This document shows positions 18,518 through 26,213 of a stretch of 64,000 nt of DNA, piece after piece. A model generated the notes under the pieces. It was not told the DNA's origin. It ran no database searches and saw nothing but the letters and a program-made list of their open reading frames with translations. The translations under genes were made by a program, and so were the position numbers. The stretch comes from Spirochaetales bacterium (GTDB lineage Bacteria > Spirochaetota > Spirochaetia > Sphaerochaetales > Sphaerochaetaceae): positions 1 to 64,000 of the forward strand of contig DUPO01000133.1 of assembly GCA_012838275.1 (NCBI GenBank), in the 5' to 3' direction. Each line of letters opens with the position of its first letter. The first letter of the stretch is position 1.

Positions 18518-18964
18518 TCAGTCGGATATCGTAAAGATGAGTTTTCGTACCAAGGCTTTTTTCCCAGGTGATTCCATGCCGCTGGTATGCGGTTCTCCGG
18601 GCATGAACAAGGCAAAATGTCCTGACTTGGCATGGATGACTCCGATGGGATCGGCGATGAGGGTAGCCTGCCCTTCCCCATCAAAGCTCAGGGAGCGTGC
18701 ATGCTCACGCCAGGAAATACCCATAAGCTCCTCACCCTCAATTACGACATATAGTCGGGTCTTCTCTTCGAATACCTGATAGGGACCTGGTTGGGATGAA
18801 TTTTCATATGCAACAAGTTCACAAGTGATACGGGCATTATCGGTTGGATGGAACCCCAAAGGTTCGTCCTTCCACTGTTTGGCTTCAAGGATTTGCATTG
18901 CAGCAGTAAGGCCATGATTGAGTGAAATGTACGTGTGAAGGAATGAAAGCTCATCATAGATCAT
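18518..18964 (-). CDS. YhcH/YjgK/YiaL-family protein
   Basis: A 148-residue cupin-like (beta-sandwich) protein of the YhcH/YjgK/YiaL family. Diagnostic segments are the VVIEGEELMGIS stretch near residue 75 and FALFMPGEPHTSG near 115, which carries likely metal-binding E and H residues. Relatives sit with sialic-acid or other sugar catabolism genes and may act as sugar isomerases or epimerases. No sugar operon surrounds it here, so the substrate is unknown. GAGG lies 8 nt before the ATG. Confidence 0.88.
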   Translation of the reverse strand: MIYDELSFLHTYISLNHGLTAAMQILEAKQWKDEPLGFHPTDNARITCELVAYENSSQPGPYQVFEEKTRLYVVIEGEELMGISWREHARSLSFDGEGQATLIADPIGVIHAKSGHFALFMPGEPHTSGMESPGKKALVRKLIFTISD

Positions 18965-19075
18965 GTGTTGTACCTCGTATTCTGATACTCTTCAGTATAC
19001 AGATTTAAACAAGAAGGACAAGATTTGAAAAAGATGAGCTTTCAAAAATGGAGATTCAGACAGTTAGACTGAGGG

Positions 19076-19276
19076 CTAATTCCTGCCGGACATCATCAAC
19101 AACAGACCTGAAACTGCAGCAGCAGCTCCTCCTATGAGGTACCACATGGTCTCCTTGCCAAATTTGAACCCCAAAAACGATCGAAGTGATTCAGATGCGG
19201 ATTGGGAGGCAAAATATCCCCCAACGATAAGCGCCACACCGCCAACAAACAGTACGATTCCAAGTATACGTGTCAT
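19076..19276 (-). CDS. Small two-helix membrane protein, copy 1 (DUF3185-like)
   Basis: A 66-residue protein with two predicted transmembrane helices (residues 4-24 and 44-62) joined by the loop SQSASESLRSFLGFKFGKETMW. It resembles DUF3185 proteins, whose function is unknown. It is a clear paralogue of the next gene downstream in window coordinates (19342-19539): the loop is almost identical. GGAAG lies upstream of the ATG. Confidence 0.75.
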   Translation of the reverse strand: MTRILGIVLFVGGVALIVGGYFASQSASESLRSFLGFKFGKETMWYLIGGAAAAVSGLLLMMSGRN

Positions 19277-19341
19277 ACATATCTTCCTTTTTCTTTCAGC
19301 GATAATCTACAAGGAGTAGAAACACAAAACCTCAAACAGTT

Positions 19342-19539
19342 TTACCTGCTCATCAAAACAAACAGACCGGATAGAAAAGCGGCTATACCGCCAAGAATGA
19401 ACCACATGGTCTCCTTGCTGAACTTAAATCCCAAAAAGGACCGAAGTGACCCGGAAACAGACTGAGACTTGATGTACCCTCCCCCAAGAAGAGCGAGGCC
19501 ACCAACCAGCAATACAATCCCAATAACCTGATTACTCAT
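19342..19539 (-). CDS. Small two-helix membrane protein, copy 2 (DUF3185-like)
   Basis: A 65-residue paralogue of the neighbouring 66-residue protein, with helices at about 4-24 and 43-62 and the shared loop GSLRSFLGFKFSKETMW. A longer frame begins at a GTG two codons earlier, but GGAAGG lies 5 nt before the ATG at 19539, so that start is preferred. The tandem arrangement points to a local duplication. Function unknown. Confidence 0.75.
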   Translation of the reverse strand: MSNQVIGIVLLVGGLALLGGGYIKSQSVSGSLRSFLGFKFSKETMWFILGGIAAFLSGLFVLMSR

Positions 19540-19545
19540 ATACAC

Positions 19546-19914
19546 CTTCCTTTTTCATTTCAACCGATTGTTATCGTTACAACTCCGTATAATGCAAAGA
19601 GCAAAGAGAAATTTCTAATAATCTTGTGTTTTCTTTGCAACCAACAGTGCACTATACTTAACAATCAACTACTTAGCTGAACAAGTCAATCTATTACTAG
19701 CAATATTAGTCGATAAACTTTGTTATCTGTCAATCTTTATTAATATATGGCATTATCTATTACTAAAAGATGATTATTTGGTGGATTTACATTTTATATT
19801 CAATAGCAAATACAATAATCAGGCACCTCTTTTCTACTATACCTGAAACCTATTCAACGGAATCCTAATGAGCGAACTATTTAATTCAACTGGGAATAAG
19901 AAAGGGGTCAGCTC
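19546..19914. other. AT-rich gene-free stretch
   Basis: About 370 bp without a credible gene. The sequence is much richer in A and T than its surroundings and has many short runs of A and T. It ends in an AGGGGTCAGCTCTTTACTTT segment (see findings) that merges with the nitroreductase promoter. I see no RNA gene or complete mobile element. Confidence 0.6.
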
Positions 19915-19943
19915 TTTACTTTTATATTGCAATCAACTATATT
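19915..19943 (+). promoter_or_regulatory. Promoter of nitroreductase gene
   Basis: TTTACT (19915-19920) and TATATT (19938-19943) are separated by 17 bp. The predicted start of transcription, near 19950, lies just ahead of the GGAG ribosome-binding site at 19953-19956. Confidence 0.65.
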
Positions 19944-19965
19944 GTATTCCATGGAGAATAAACGA

Positions 19966-20565
19966 ATGAATAACACATTTTTAGAGAGCGTAGCCCTCAG
20001 ACGAACTATATATGACCTTGGCAGTAGCTTACCTGTATCCAAGGAGACTGTAACCAAGACGATACAGGAAGCAGTGCGCACCAGTCCCTCTGCATTCAAT
20101 TCACAGAGTGCTCGAGCTGTAATCCTTTACGGCGACGAGAGCAAGAAGCTTTGGAAGATCGTACTGGATGCACTTATGAAAATTGTCCCCAAGGATCAGG
20201 CAGCAGATACCAAGAGCAAGATTGCCGCATTTGACTCCGGAGCAGGAACCGTCATGGTCTTTGAGGATATGTCTGTAGTCAAGAAACTTCAGGATGATTT
20301 TCCGATCTACAAGGACAACTTTGCCCTTTGGAGTCATCATGGAACAGGTCTGACACAGTTCTCTATCTGGACTGCCCTCGCAAACATCAAGGTCGGGGCA
20401 TCGCTTCAGCACTACGGAAACCTCATTGAGGAAGAAGTCAGGAAAACATGGGGTCTGCCCTCCTCCTGGTCTCTCATAGCCCAGATGCCCTTTGGATCCA
20501 TCAACAGCCCGGCAGGTGAAAAAACCTATCAACCCATTGAGGAAAGAGTTCTTGTAAAAGGGTAA
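19966..20565 (+). CDS. Nitroreductase-family protein
   Basis: A 199-residue FMN-dependent oxidoreductase of the nitroreductase superfamily. The N-terminal LESVALRRTIYDLG and the TSPSAFNSQSARAVIL segment (about 38-53) match the FMN-contacting arginine and the P-S-x-x-N-x-Q motif. It resembles the YdfN/HBN1-type subgroup that lacks a long C-terminal arm. The physiological substrate is unknown. The ATG at 19966 has GGAG at a 9-nt spacing; earlier in-frame TTG and ATG codons are less well placed. Confidence 0.88.
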   Translation: MNNTFLESVALRRTIYDLGSSLPVSKETVTKTIQEAVRTSPSAFNSQSARAVILYGDESKKLWKIVLDALMKIVPKDQAADTKSKIAAFDSGAGTVMVFEDMSVVKKLQDDFPIYKDNFALWSHHGTGLTQFSIWTALANIKVGASLQHYGNLIEEEVRKTWGLPSSWSLIAQMPFGSINSPAGEKTYQPIEERVLVKG

Positions 20566-20589
20566 CTGATACTCCTTTATACACTACAT

Positions 20590-20631
20590 ATACCAACAAG
20601 AAGATGCGGAAAACGCTCTTTTTGTTGGTAT
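20590..20631. terminator. Long hairpin after the nitroreductase gene
   Basis: An outer 10-bp stem (20590-20599 with 20622-20631) encloses a GCGGAAAACGC inner stem. It ends in TATTGCTTTT on the plus strand and probably terminates the nitroreductase transcript. Confidence 0.6.
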
Positions 20632-20696
20632 TGCTTTTGATATATCACCTTTGATGTTAGGGATTTTTGGTTTATGATGGTGAAAGAGGATTACCT

Positions 20697-21167
20697 ATGA
20701 CAAAGACAGAGACCTATCACTGCATCTACGACTCTTTATTCGGACCCATCACCTTACAGAGTGATGGAAGCTCTCTCATAGCCTTGGACTTCGGCAAAAA
20801 GGAAACTCTCAGAGAGGCGAAGCTTGTAGTATTTGACCAGACAAAAAATGAGCTTGACGAATACTTCAGTGGAAAGAGGAAGCATTTCACCATTCCCCTC
20901 AAAATTGCAGGAACCCCTTTTCAGGAACTTGTTTGGAGTGCGCTTCTCGAAATTCCTTATGGTGAGACCCGATCGTATGAGGATATAGCCATCAAGATAG
21001 GTAATCCCAAGGCTTGCCGTGCCATAGGCATGGCAAACAACAGAAACAATATAGGAATAATCATCCCTTGTCATAGAGTTATAGGAAAGGATGGAAAGCT
21101 GGTCGGATACGGTGGGGGCCTTGATAAGAAGATCGCTCTGTTGGAGTTGGAGAAGAAATTTGCATAA
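20697..21167 (+). CDS. ogt: Methylated-DNA-[protein]-cysteine S-methyltransferase
   Basis: A 156-residue suicide repair protein that takes O6-alkyl groups from guanine. The active-site motif IIPCHRVIG gives the acceptor C125, and GTPFQELVWSALLEIPYGETRSY is the helix-turn-helix DNA-binding part. There is no AdaA domain, so it is the Ogt/MGMT form. The ATG at 20697 has AGAGGA upstream; an earlier TTG at 20667 has no ribosome-binding site. Confidence 0.95.
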   Translation: MTKTETYHCIYDSLFGPITLQSDGSSLIALDFGKKETLREAKLVVFDQTKNELDEYFSGKRKHFTIPLKIAGTPFQELVWSALLEIPYGETRSYEDIAIKIGNPKACRAIGMANNRNNIGIIIPCHRVIGKDGKLVGYGGGLDKKIALLELEKKFA

Positions 21168-21170
21168 AAA

Positions 21171-21216
21171 AGTGCATGCTACAATTCATCTCTGTTCATG
21201 AACTGTAGCGTACACT
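21171..21216. terminator. Imperfect inverted repeat after ogt
   Basis: Two arms of about 19 bp (21171-21189 and 21198-21216) pair with a few mismatches. It starts 4 bp after the ogt stop and lies between convergent genes, so it is a plausible shared terminator, although no T tract follows on the plus strand. Confidence 0.45.
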
Positions 21217-21248
21217 GAAATCATAAGCCGAAACTTTCCAGGCTTCCC

Positions 21249-21518
21249 CTACTTCAGATCTTTTTTCATTTTCTGGAATTCTTCTGTGGTCACTTCTCCC
21301 TTGGCATAGCGATTCTTTAAGATTGCCAATGCTTGAGAGTCGTCATTGATCAGGTTGTGTTTTTTCCTGATGCTCACAAGAAGCAGTACAACAAGGAGTA
21401 TGCCGACAACCATGAGGGCGATCATCAACCAAAATCCCCAAGGGGAATCCATATAATTCAGACAGGCGAATCTGCCTGACCTGGGCATCCCTCTAAAACC
21501 CCAATAATATCCATGCAT
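21249..21518 (-). CDS. SHOCT-domain membrane protein
   Basis: An 89-residue protein. One transmembrane helix (about residues 29-50) is followed by a C-terminal SHOCT motif (LAILKNRYAKGEVTTEEFQKMKKDL). The N-terminus is rich in G, Y and aromatic residues. SHOCT domains are short oligomerisation motifs often found in small membrane proteins. It follows another SHOCT gene by 17 bp and probably forms a two-gene operon behind the CsoR-like palindrome at 21736-21754. Confidence 0.75.
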   Translation of the reverse strand: MHGYYWGFRGMPRSGRFACLNYMDSPWGFWLMIALMVVGILLVVLLLVSIRKKHNLINDDSQALAILKNRYAKGEVTTEEFQKMKKDLK

Positions 21519-21535
21519 CTAAACACCTCCTGTAT

Positions 21536-21724
21536 TTATTTGCTGAGTTCTTCTCTCATTCGAAAAAACTCATCTTGCGATAGCGATCCTTCTGCATATC
21601 TCTGCTTGAGTATCTCCAAAGGTGACTTTTCATCTGCTTTCGATATGTGATTCCTGTTTAAGTCTGGATTTCTGAAAACAACATACAAAAGCAGGATAAA
21701 GACCAGTAATGGTATAAACATCAT
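21536..21724 (-). CDS. Small SHOCT-domain membrane protein
   Basis: A 62-residue protein with one N-terminal transmembrane helix (about 2-18) and a C-terminal SHOCT motif (LEILKQRYAEGSLSQDEFFRMREEL). A perfect TAAGGAG ribosome-binding site precedes the ATG. The palindrome TATACCCCTAGGGGGTATA abuts that site. Together with the following SHOCT gene it forms a compact pair of unknown function, possibly metal-responsive. Confidence 0.75.
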   Translation of the reverse strand: MMFIPLLVFILLLYVVFRNPDLNRNHISKADEKSPLEILKQRYAEGSLSQDEFFRMREELSK

Positions 21725-21735
21725 ATAGCGCTCCT

Positions 21736-21754
21736 TATACCCCTAGGGGGTATA
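21736..21754 (-). promoter_or_regulatory. CsoR-like palindromic operator
   Basis: A near-perfect palindrome with core CCCCTAGGGG (21740-21749) flanked by TATA arms. G/C runs around a TA centre between A/T arms resemble operators of CsoR-family copper repressors. It lies between a TTGACA -35 element (21789-21784, minus) and the start codon at 21724, overlapping the edge of the ribosome-binding site. No csoR gene is in the window. Confidence 0.5.
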
Positions 21755-21898
21755 TGTTCATCTTTGTACGTTTTTTCACTATATGTCAATCTTTTACCCT
21801 AGTGAAATGCTGGGTTTTTAAGGAAACGGATGATATTTATATATTTTTGCCTAGTATGTTGCAAATGCAGGCTCTTGTTACATAAAATGTGTATCGCA

Positions 21899-21950
21899 TT
21901 CCCATACAACAAAGGACACTCCCTCGGGAGTGTCCTTTGTTGTATGGGAA
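21899..21950. terminator. Perfect 25-bp inverted repeat after the V-ATPase operon
   Basis: Arms at 21899-21923 and 21926-21950 are perfectly complementary around a 2-nt centre. It starts 19 bp after the atpK stop on the minus strand. An inner stem flanked by AAAGG and CCTTT could act as a terminator in both directions, although no long T tract follows. The stem is unusually long for a terminator. Confidence 0.65.
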
Positions 21951-21968
21951 CCGTTGTTCAGTAACTTT

Positions 21969-22406
21969 TTATTGCAAAGCAAGCAAGCTAAAGACCAAGG
22001 TGAAGAGGGCTACAGTCTCTACGATACCGATGACGATAAAGTAGTTGGCCGTACCTTTCCCCGTCTCTGCCAAGGCATCACAAGCACAAGCACTGGTCTT
22101 GCCCTGCATCCAAGCGGAGAGACCGATGGCCAATCCACCAAACACACCAACACCAAATGCAAGGGTTGAGGAAGCTCCAGCGGCAATTGCTGCGGCGATG
22201 AAATTCATGAGCAGGAACCCGTAGATGGTCTGGGTCAGTGGAGCACCAGCAAAAGCGACCATGATAAAGGGTGCGGGCTTACCGTTTGCATAACATTTCT
22301 TCCAGCCGCCGACTGCTGCCTGAGCTGCAACACCTGCACCAAGACCGGAACCTAGAGCAGAAAGGGACAAGGCGCAAGCCAGTCCGATAAATTCCAAATT
22401 AGCCAT
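21969..22406 (-). CDS. atpK: V-type ATP synthase subunit K (membrane rotor)
   Basis: A 145-residue proteolipid of the membrane rotor. It has four predicted helices as two fused hairpins, each beginning with a glycine/alanine-rich GLACALSLSALGSGLGAG or ALAFGVGVFGGLAIGLSA type helix. The ion-binding glutamate is in GIVETVALF in the last helix; the first hairpin has QTIYGF at the matching place. So only one acidic site per four helices is present, as in other V-type K subunits. It ends the operon, and AAGGAG precedes the ATG. Confidence 0.95.
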   Translation of the reverse strand: MANLEFIGLACALSLSALGSGLGAGVAAQAAVGGWKKCYANGKPAPFIMVAFAGAPLTQTIYGFLLMNFIAAAIAAGASSTLAFGVGVFGGLAIGLSAWMQGKTSACACDALAETGKGTANYFIVIGIVETVALFTLVFSLLALQ

Positions 22407-22437
22407 GTTTTCTCCTTAGTTGTTCTTAAACAACGAT

Positions 22438-24276
22438 TCAGTTTTCTTGTACCGTCTGTGAGAACGGTTCATATGAGATTCCAGTCCACTCCATACCGAG
22501 TTGTCCGGAAAATTCCAAAAGATTAAGCCGTACACCATGTACGACTACAGAGAGCAGACCCATAACCAAGTTGAGGGAGTGCCCGATTACAAGGACCAGA
22601 ATACCTGCAATTGCAGCAAATCCTGAAAGCATCCCACCTGCCATGCTGTTGAAGCTTTGGGCGATCGCAACGGATGCCATGCCAACAGCGAACAGTCGGA
22701 TGTAACTCATGATATTGGAGAAACAGCTGATGGTATTCAGGAATGTGGTAAAGAATCCTCCCAAGCCTGCAGTCAGCCCCTTACCAAAAGGGATACCGGG
22801 GCCTTGAGCACCAAATACTACAACAAGCATAAAACCAAGACCTATCGCACCTGCAACCATCGAGTAATTTACAGGTTCGCCGACTACAAGCTGCAGTACG
22901 ACAAAGTAGAGGGCCAATATGTCGATCATCCAACCGATATCAGCAAAGAGGCTCAAATCCTTATTCGGAGCCTTATGCACGATGTTCAGCACACATGCCA
23001 AGGAGAGCTGCACTGTTCCGATGATGAAACAGAACTTCATCACCTGATTCTGAGCAGTTACCGCATCCAGGCCGAACAGTTCGGGATAGTTGGATATCGA
23101 AGGTATTACCAGGTTTTGCAGGAAAGGTATGGATTCAAGAATCATCTTGGAACCAAACCACGTACCTGTGAGCGATCCCCAGACAATAGTAGCCATACTT
23201 AAGACATAGATGAGCAACACCATGGTATTGGCCTTCTTTGCCTTGATATGCATGCCTGCGGCCGCAAGAAGGAAAACCAAGCCGTAACCTGCATCCCCTA
23301 TGATCATGGCAAAGAACAGGGTGAAGAAAAGCAGGAACCAGAGGCTGATATCATTCTCCCTGTAGCCTGGGACAGTACCGAGGATATCAAACAATGGCTT
23401 GATGATGCCCGTACCCTTTGCATACTTCACTTGGGTCGGAGGATTATCATCTTCACTCGGGTCTTCTATAAGATAAGCCCATCCCTGGTTGGATGCGAAC
23501 TTGCTGAAGTCACTCTCCTCTGGGGCAGGGAGGTAGCCGGTAATCCAGGACAAGTCATCTCCCCCATCGGAGTTTGCCGATACCTGGTCGAAGTTGAGTT
23601 CCTGCTCAGTGCGGCTTATCATGTGCTGATATGCATCCAGATAGATTCCCGCCTCCTTGAGAGTTGCGTCTATCTCGACCAGACGTTGCTTTGCATAGGC
23701 ATTGCGTTCCTCAAGCTCGGCCAGAGAGACATCAGGTATCTCAAATCGAGTGACGCCTGAAATGTTCTCAAGGGTCGTATTGACCACTGCAATAGCCTGA
23801 AGAGCTCCCATAGGTGCGAGTTCAATATAGGGGATATCAGGATCGAGTGCCTTCATATCTTTTTTGGAAAGCGTATAGAAAGCAAGGGACACCCCTTCCC
23901 TTGAGAGTTGTGCAATCTCGTCGGGGTTGAAATCACCCCAAGGCCTCAACAGCTCTATGCTGGTATTGTCCTTGGCAACCTCTTCCTCAAGATTGTTGGC
24001 AGTCTCAATCAACTGCAGATATCTCTCATGGAGCTCGACGAATACCTCTTCAGAAACATGTTTCTGAGGAGGCAGGTTCTTGGCATCGACCTTATCAAGA
24101 ATGTTGTTTCTCACCTTTGCCAGGTCATCAAGCTTCCTTCTGAGGACTTCACTCTTCTCCGTACGGACAGCTTCGGTGAATATATGCATCACCCCTCTCT
24201 TCCGCAGGCTCTTGAGCATCGAGTCCTTATTATGGGCCTGTACAATGACAGATACTTTTTTCATCGGAACAATCAT
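22438..24276 (-). CDS. atpI: V-type ATP synthase subunit I
   Basis: A 612-residue stator/ion-channel subunit (equivalent of subunit a). The N-terminal half (1-310) is cytoplasmic with coiled-coil stretches. The C-terminal half has seven to eight membrane helices starting near 316, including MIIGDAGYGLVFLLAAAG and the conserved SYIRLFAVGMASVAIAQSFN segment with the essential arginine. An AGGAGG lies 6 nt before the ATG. It stands between atpD and atpK, as in other spirochaetes. Confidence 0.95.
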   Translation of the reverse strand: MIVPMKKVSVIVQAHNKDSMLKSLRKRGVMHIFTEAVRTEKSEVLRRKLDDLAKVRNNILDKVDAKNLPPQKHVSEEVFVELHERYLQLIETANNLEEEVAKDNTSIELLRPWGDFNPDEIAQLSREGVSLAFYTLSKKDMKALDPDIPYIELAPMGALQAIAVVNTTLENISGVTRFEIPDVSLAELEERNAYAKQRLVEIDATLKEAGIYLDAYQHMISRTEQELNFDQVSANSDGGDDLSWITGYLPAPEESDFSKFASNQGWAYLIEDPSEDDNPPTQVKYAKGTGIIKPLFDILGTVPGYRENDISLWFLLFFTLFFAMIIGDAGYGLVFLLAAAGMHIKAKKANTMVLLIYVLSMATIVWGSLTGTWFGSKMILESIPFLQNLVIPSISNYPELFGLDAVTAQNQVMKFCFIIGTVQLSLACVLNIVHKAPNKDLSLFADIGWMIDILALYFVVLQLVVGEPVNYSMVAGAIGLGFMLVVVFGAQGPGIPFGKGLTAGLGGFFTTFLNTISCFSNIMSYIRLFAVGMASVAIAQSFNSMAGGMLSGFAAIAGILVLVIGHSLNLVMGLLSVVVHGVRLNLLEFSGQLGMEWTGISYEPFSQTVQEN

Positions 24277-24277
24277 A

Positions 24278-24889
24278 TCAGGCCTCCTTTACCATTTTCT
24301 TCTTGGCGATCTTTCCCCGAACCACGGCTGCTGTCTGCTGGTCTCCCAAATAGATGCCGATCTTACGAATATTCTCCTTGGCCTCAGGGATCTTTACCTT
24401 TTCAAAGAGATTGACTCTCTGGCTGGTGGTCCTAAGTTCCCTGGACAACAATTTTACCTGCTGTTCCAAGGTGGAAATGAGAGCATCAAAACGGGATACA
24501 TCACGCAAACTTTCCAGTGCCTGGTCAACCCAAAGCGGATAATCATTCAAATCATAGGTGATAGGCTGGAAAGAGAGTTCCTTGAATACGGGAATGTTCA
24601 CACCGGCAATATTGCCTACTGACCGTTCAACCCGATCTATCCTGATAAGATTATCCAGATCCAGTTCCTCAGCAAATACCGTATTTTCATGAAAGACAGC
24701 TATCCAGACCTGCATCGCCTGCACAAGTTGCTGTTGTTTTTTGCGCATTTCAGCAACCTCAGTCTCTATCTGACGTATCACCATCTGCAACTGTTGTTTC
24801 TTCAGTTGCAAGGTCGGCAGATAGCGCTGAAACTGTTTGAGGCTATCCTTTTGCAGCTTCTGCTCGTTCTTTGTCAGTTTGACGGCCAT
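24278..24889 (-). CDS. atpD: V-type ATP synthase subunit D
   Basis: A 203-residue, almost wholly helical central-stalk subunit. It forms the coiled-coil axle in the A3B3 ring; the N- and C-terminal helices (about 5-60 and 135-180) are long heptad stretches with LKKQQLQMVIRQIETEV and LISTLEQQVKLLSREL. It is separated by 9 bp from atpB and starts after a GGGGGAG site. Confidence 0.93.
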   Translation of the reverse strand: MAVKLTKNEQKLQKDSLKQFQRYLPTLQLKKQQLQMVIRQIETEVAEMRKKQQQLVQAMQVWIAVFHENTVFAEELDLDNLIRIDRVERSVGNIAGVNIPVFKELSFQPITYDLNDYPLWVDQALESLRDVSRFDALISTLEQQVKLLSRELRTTSQRVNLFEKVKIPEAKENIRKIGIYLGDQQTAAVVRGKIAKKKMVKEA

Positions 24890-24898
24890 CGCTCCCCC

Positions 24899-26203
24899 TT
24901 AGTCAACCGATTTTTTCGGCCAACGGTTGAGAATCAGATCGCTCTTCAATCCTGTCTCATTCGGTTCAAAACACTCAGCAAGAATCTCCCAGCCCAAGTC
25001 CAAAGCCTGTTCAAGTGGAATATTGACACTCAGGTCCATAAGCTTCTCCTCAAACAGGGCACCATACTTGAGCAATTTCTCATCCCACTCTGTCATCATG
25101 AAGCCCATGGACTTCTTCTCAACAGACTCCTTGTAGGATGCGAAGAGCTTGATCATACCGTCCATAAGGGCCCGGTGGTCATCACGGGTGTCCTTGTTGA
25201 CCTGCTGCTTCAAGCGAGAGAGCGAACCAAACGGCTCGATTCTTCCGCCCTTGAGATAGTACTGCCCTTCGGTGATATACCCTGTGTTGTCTGGAACCGG
25301 GTGGGTTACGTCATCACCAGGCATGGTGGTCACTGCAAGGATGGTAAGTGAGCCTGCACCTTCAAAGTCAACGGCCTTCTCATATCTGGAAGCCAATGCA
25401 CTGTAGAGGTCGCCAGGATATCCACGATTGGAAGGGACCTGGTCCATGGTTATTGCCATCTCCTTCAAGGAGTCAGCAAAGTTGGTCATGTCGGTCAGCA
25501 ATACAAGGACTTTCTTGCCATCGAGGGCAAACTTCTCTGCGACAGCCAGGGCCATGTCCGGAACAAGAATACACTCAACGGTAGGGTCGCTGGCTGTATG
25601 GACAAACATGATTGTCCTGCTCATGGCCCCGCTCGCTTCCAAAGTGTCCTTGAAATAGAGAAAATCGTCATATTTAAGTCCCATGCCGCCAAGGATGATC
25701 AGGTCAACCTCAGCCTGCATGGCAATGCGCGCCAGCAGCTGGTTGTAGGGTTCACCACTTACCGAGAAAATCGGTAATTTCTGGCTTTCAACAAGGGTAT
25801 TGAAAACGTCGATCATTGGGATTCCGGTACGAATCATGTTTCGAGGGACGATTCTCATAGCAGGGTTAACTGCAGGTCCGCCGATATCAACCATATTTTC
25901 TGTCAGTGAAGGGCCCTTGTCACGGGGCTTACCCGTACCGTCAAACACCCTACCCATCAGGTTGTCGCTGTAGGAGACCCTCATGGGAACACCCAGGAAC
26001 CGAATCTGGTCCCCGGTTGATACACCCTGGCCACCAGAGAATATCTGCAGTGAAACCAGATCGTGGTCGAGCTTGATGACGTTGGCATAACTGGTGCCTT
26101 GGGAGGTTGTGACAATTGCCAGGTCCCCATTGCTGACCCCTTCCGCACGTACGGTTATGACGTTTCCTACGATCGATTCTATCTTTGAATATACTTTTTG
26201 CAT
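24899..26203 (-). CDS. atpB: V-type ATP synthase subunit B
   Basis: A 434-residue non-catalytic nucleotide-site subunit of the V1 head. It lacks a Walker A lysine motif, as expected for B, and contains the conserved [39 protein letters not shown] and [21 protein letters not shown] segments. Two ATG codons are adjacent; the second (26203) lies 6 nt after AAGGGG and is preferred. Confidence 0.96.
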   Translation of the reverse strand: MQKVYSKIESIVGNVITVRAEGVSNGDLAIVTTSQGTSYANVIKLDHDLVSLQIFSGGQGVSTGDQIRFLGVPMRVSYSDNLMGRVFDGTGKPRDKGPSLTENMVDIGGPAVNPAMRIVPRNMIRTGIPMIDVFNTLVESQKLPIFSVSGEPYNQLLARIAMQAEVDLIILGGMGLKYDDFLYFKDTLEASGAMSRTIMFVHTASDPTVECILVPDMALAVAEKFALDGKKVLVLLTDMTNFADSLKEMAITMDQVPSNRGYPGDLYSALASRYEKAVDFEGAGSLTILAVTTMPGDDVTHPVPDNTGYITEGQYYLKGGRIEPFGSLSRLKQQVNKDTRDDHRALMDGMIKLFASYKESVEKKSMGFMMTEWDEKLLKYGALFEEKLMDLSVNIPLEQALDLGWEILAECFEPNETGLKSDLILNRWPKKSVD

Positions 26204-26213
26204 CATCTACCCC

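Noticed and set aside
18518-21800. Defence or toxin-antitoxin island in the accessory stretch
   Set aside because: The small proteins here are membrane (DUF3185-like, SHOCT) or repair enzymes; no toxin, antitoxin or nuclease motif is visible.
22657-23202. Long plus-strand open frames opposite atpI, atpB and atpA
   Set aside because: They mirror the V-ATPase genes and have no independent start signals or family features.
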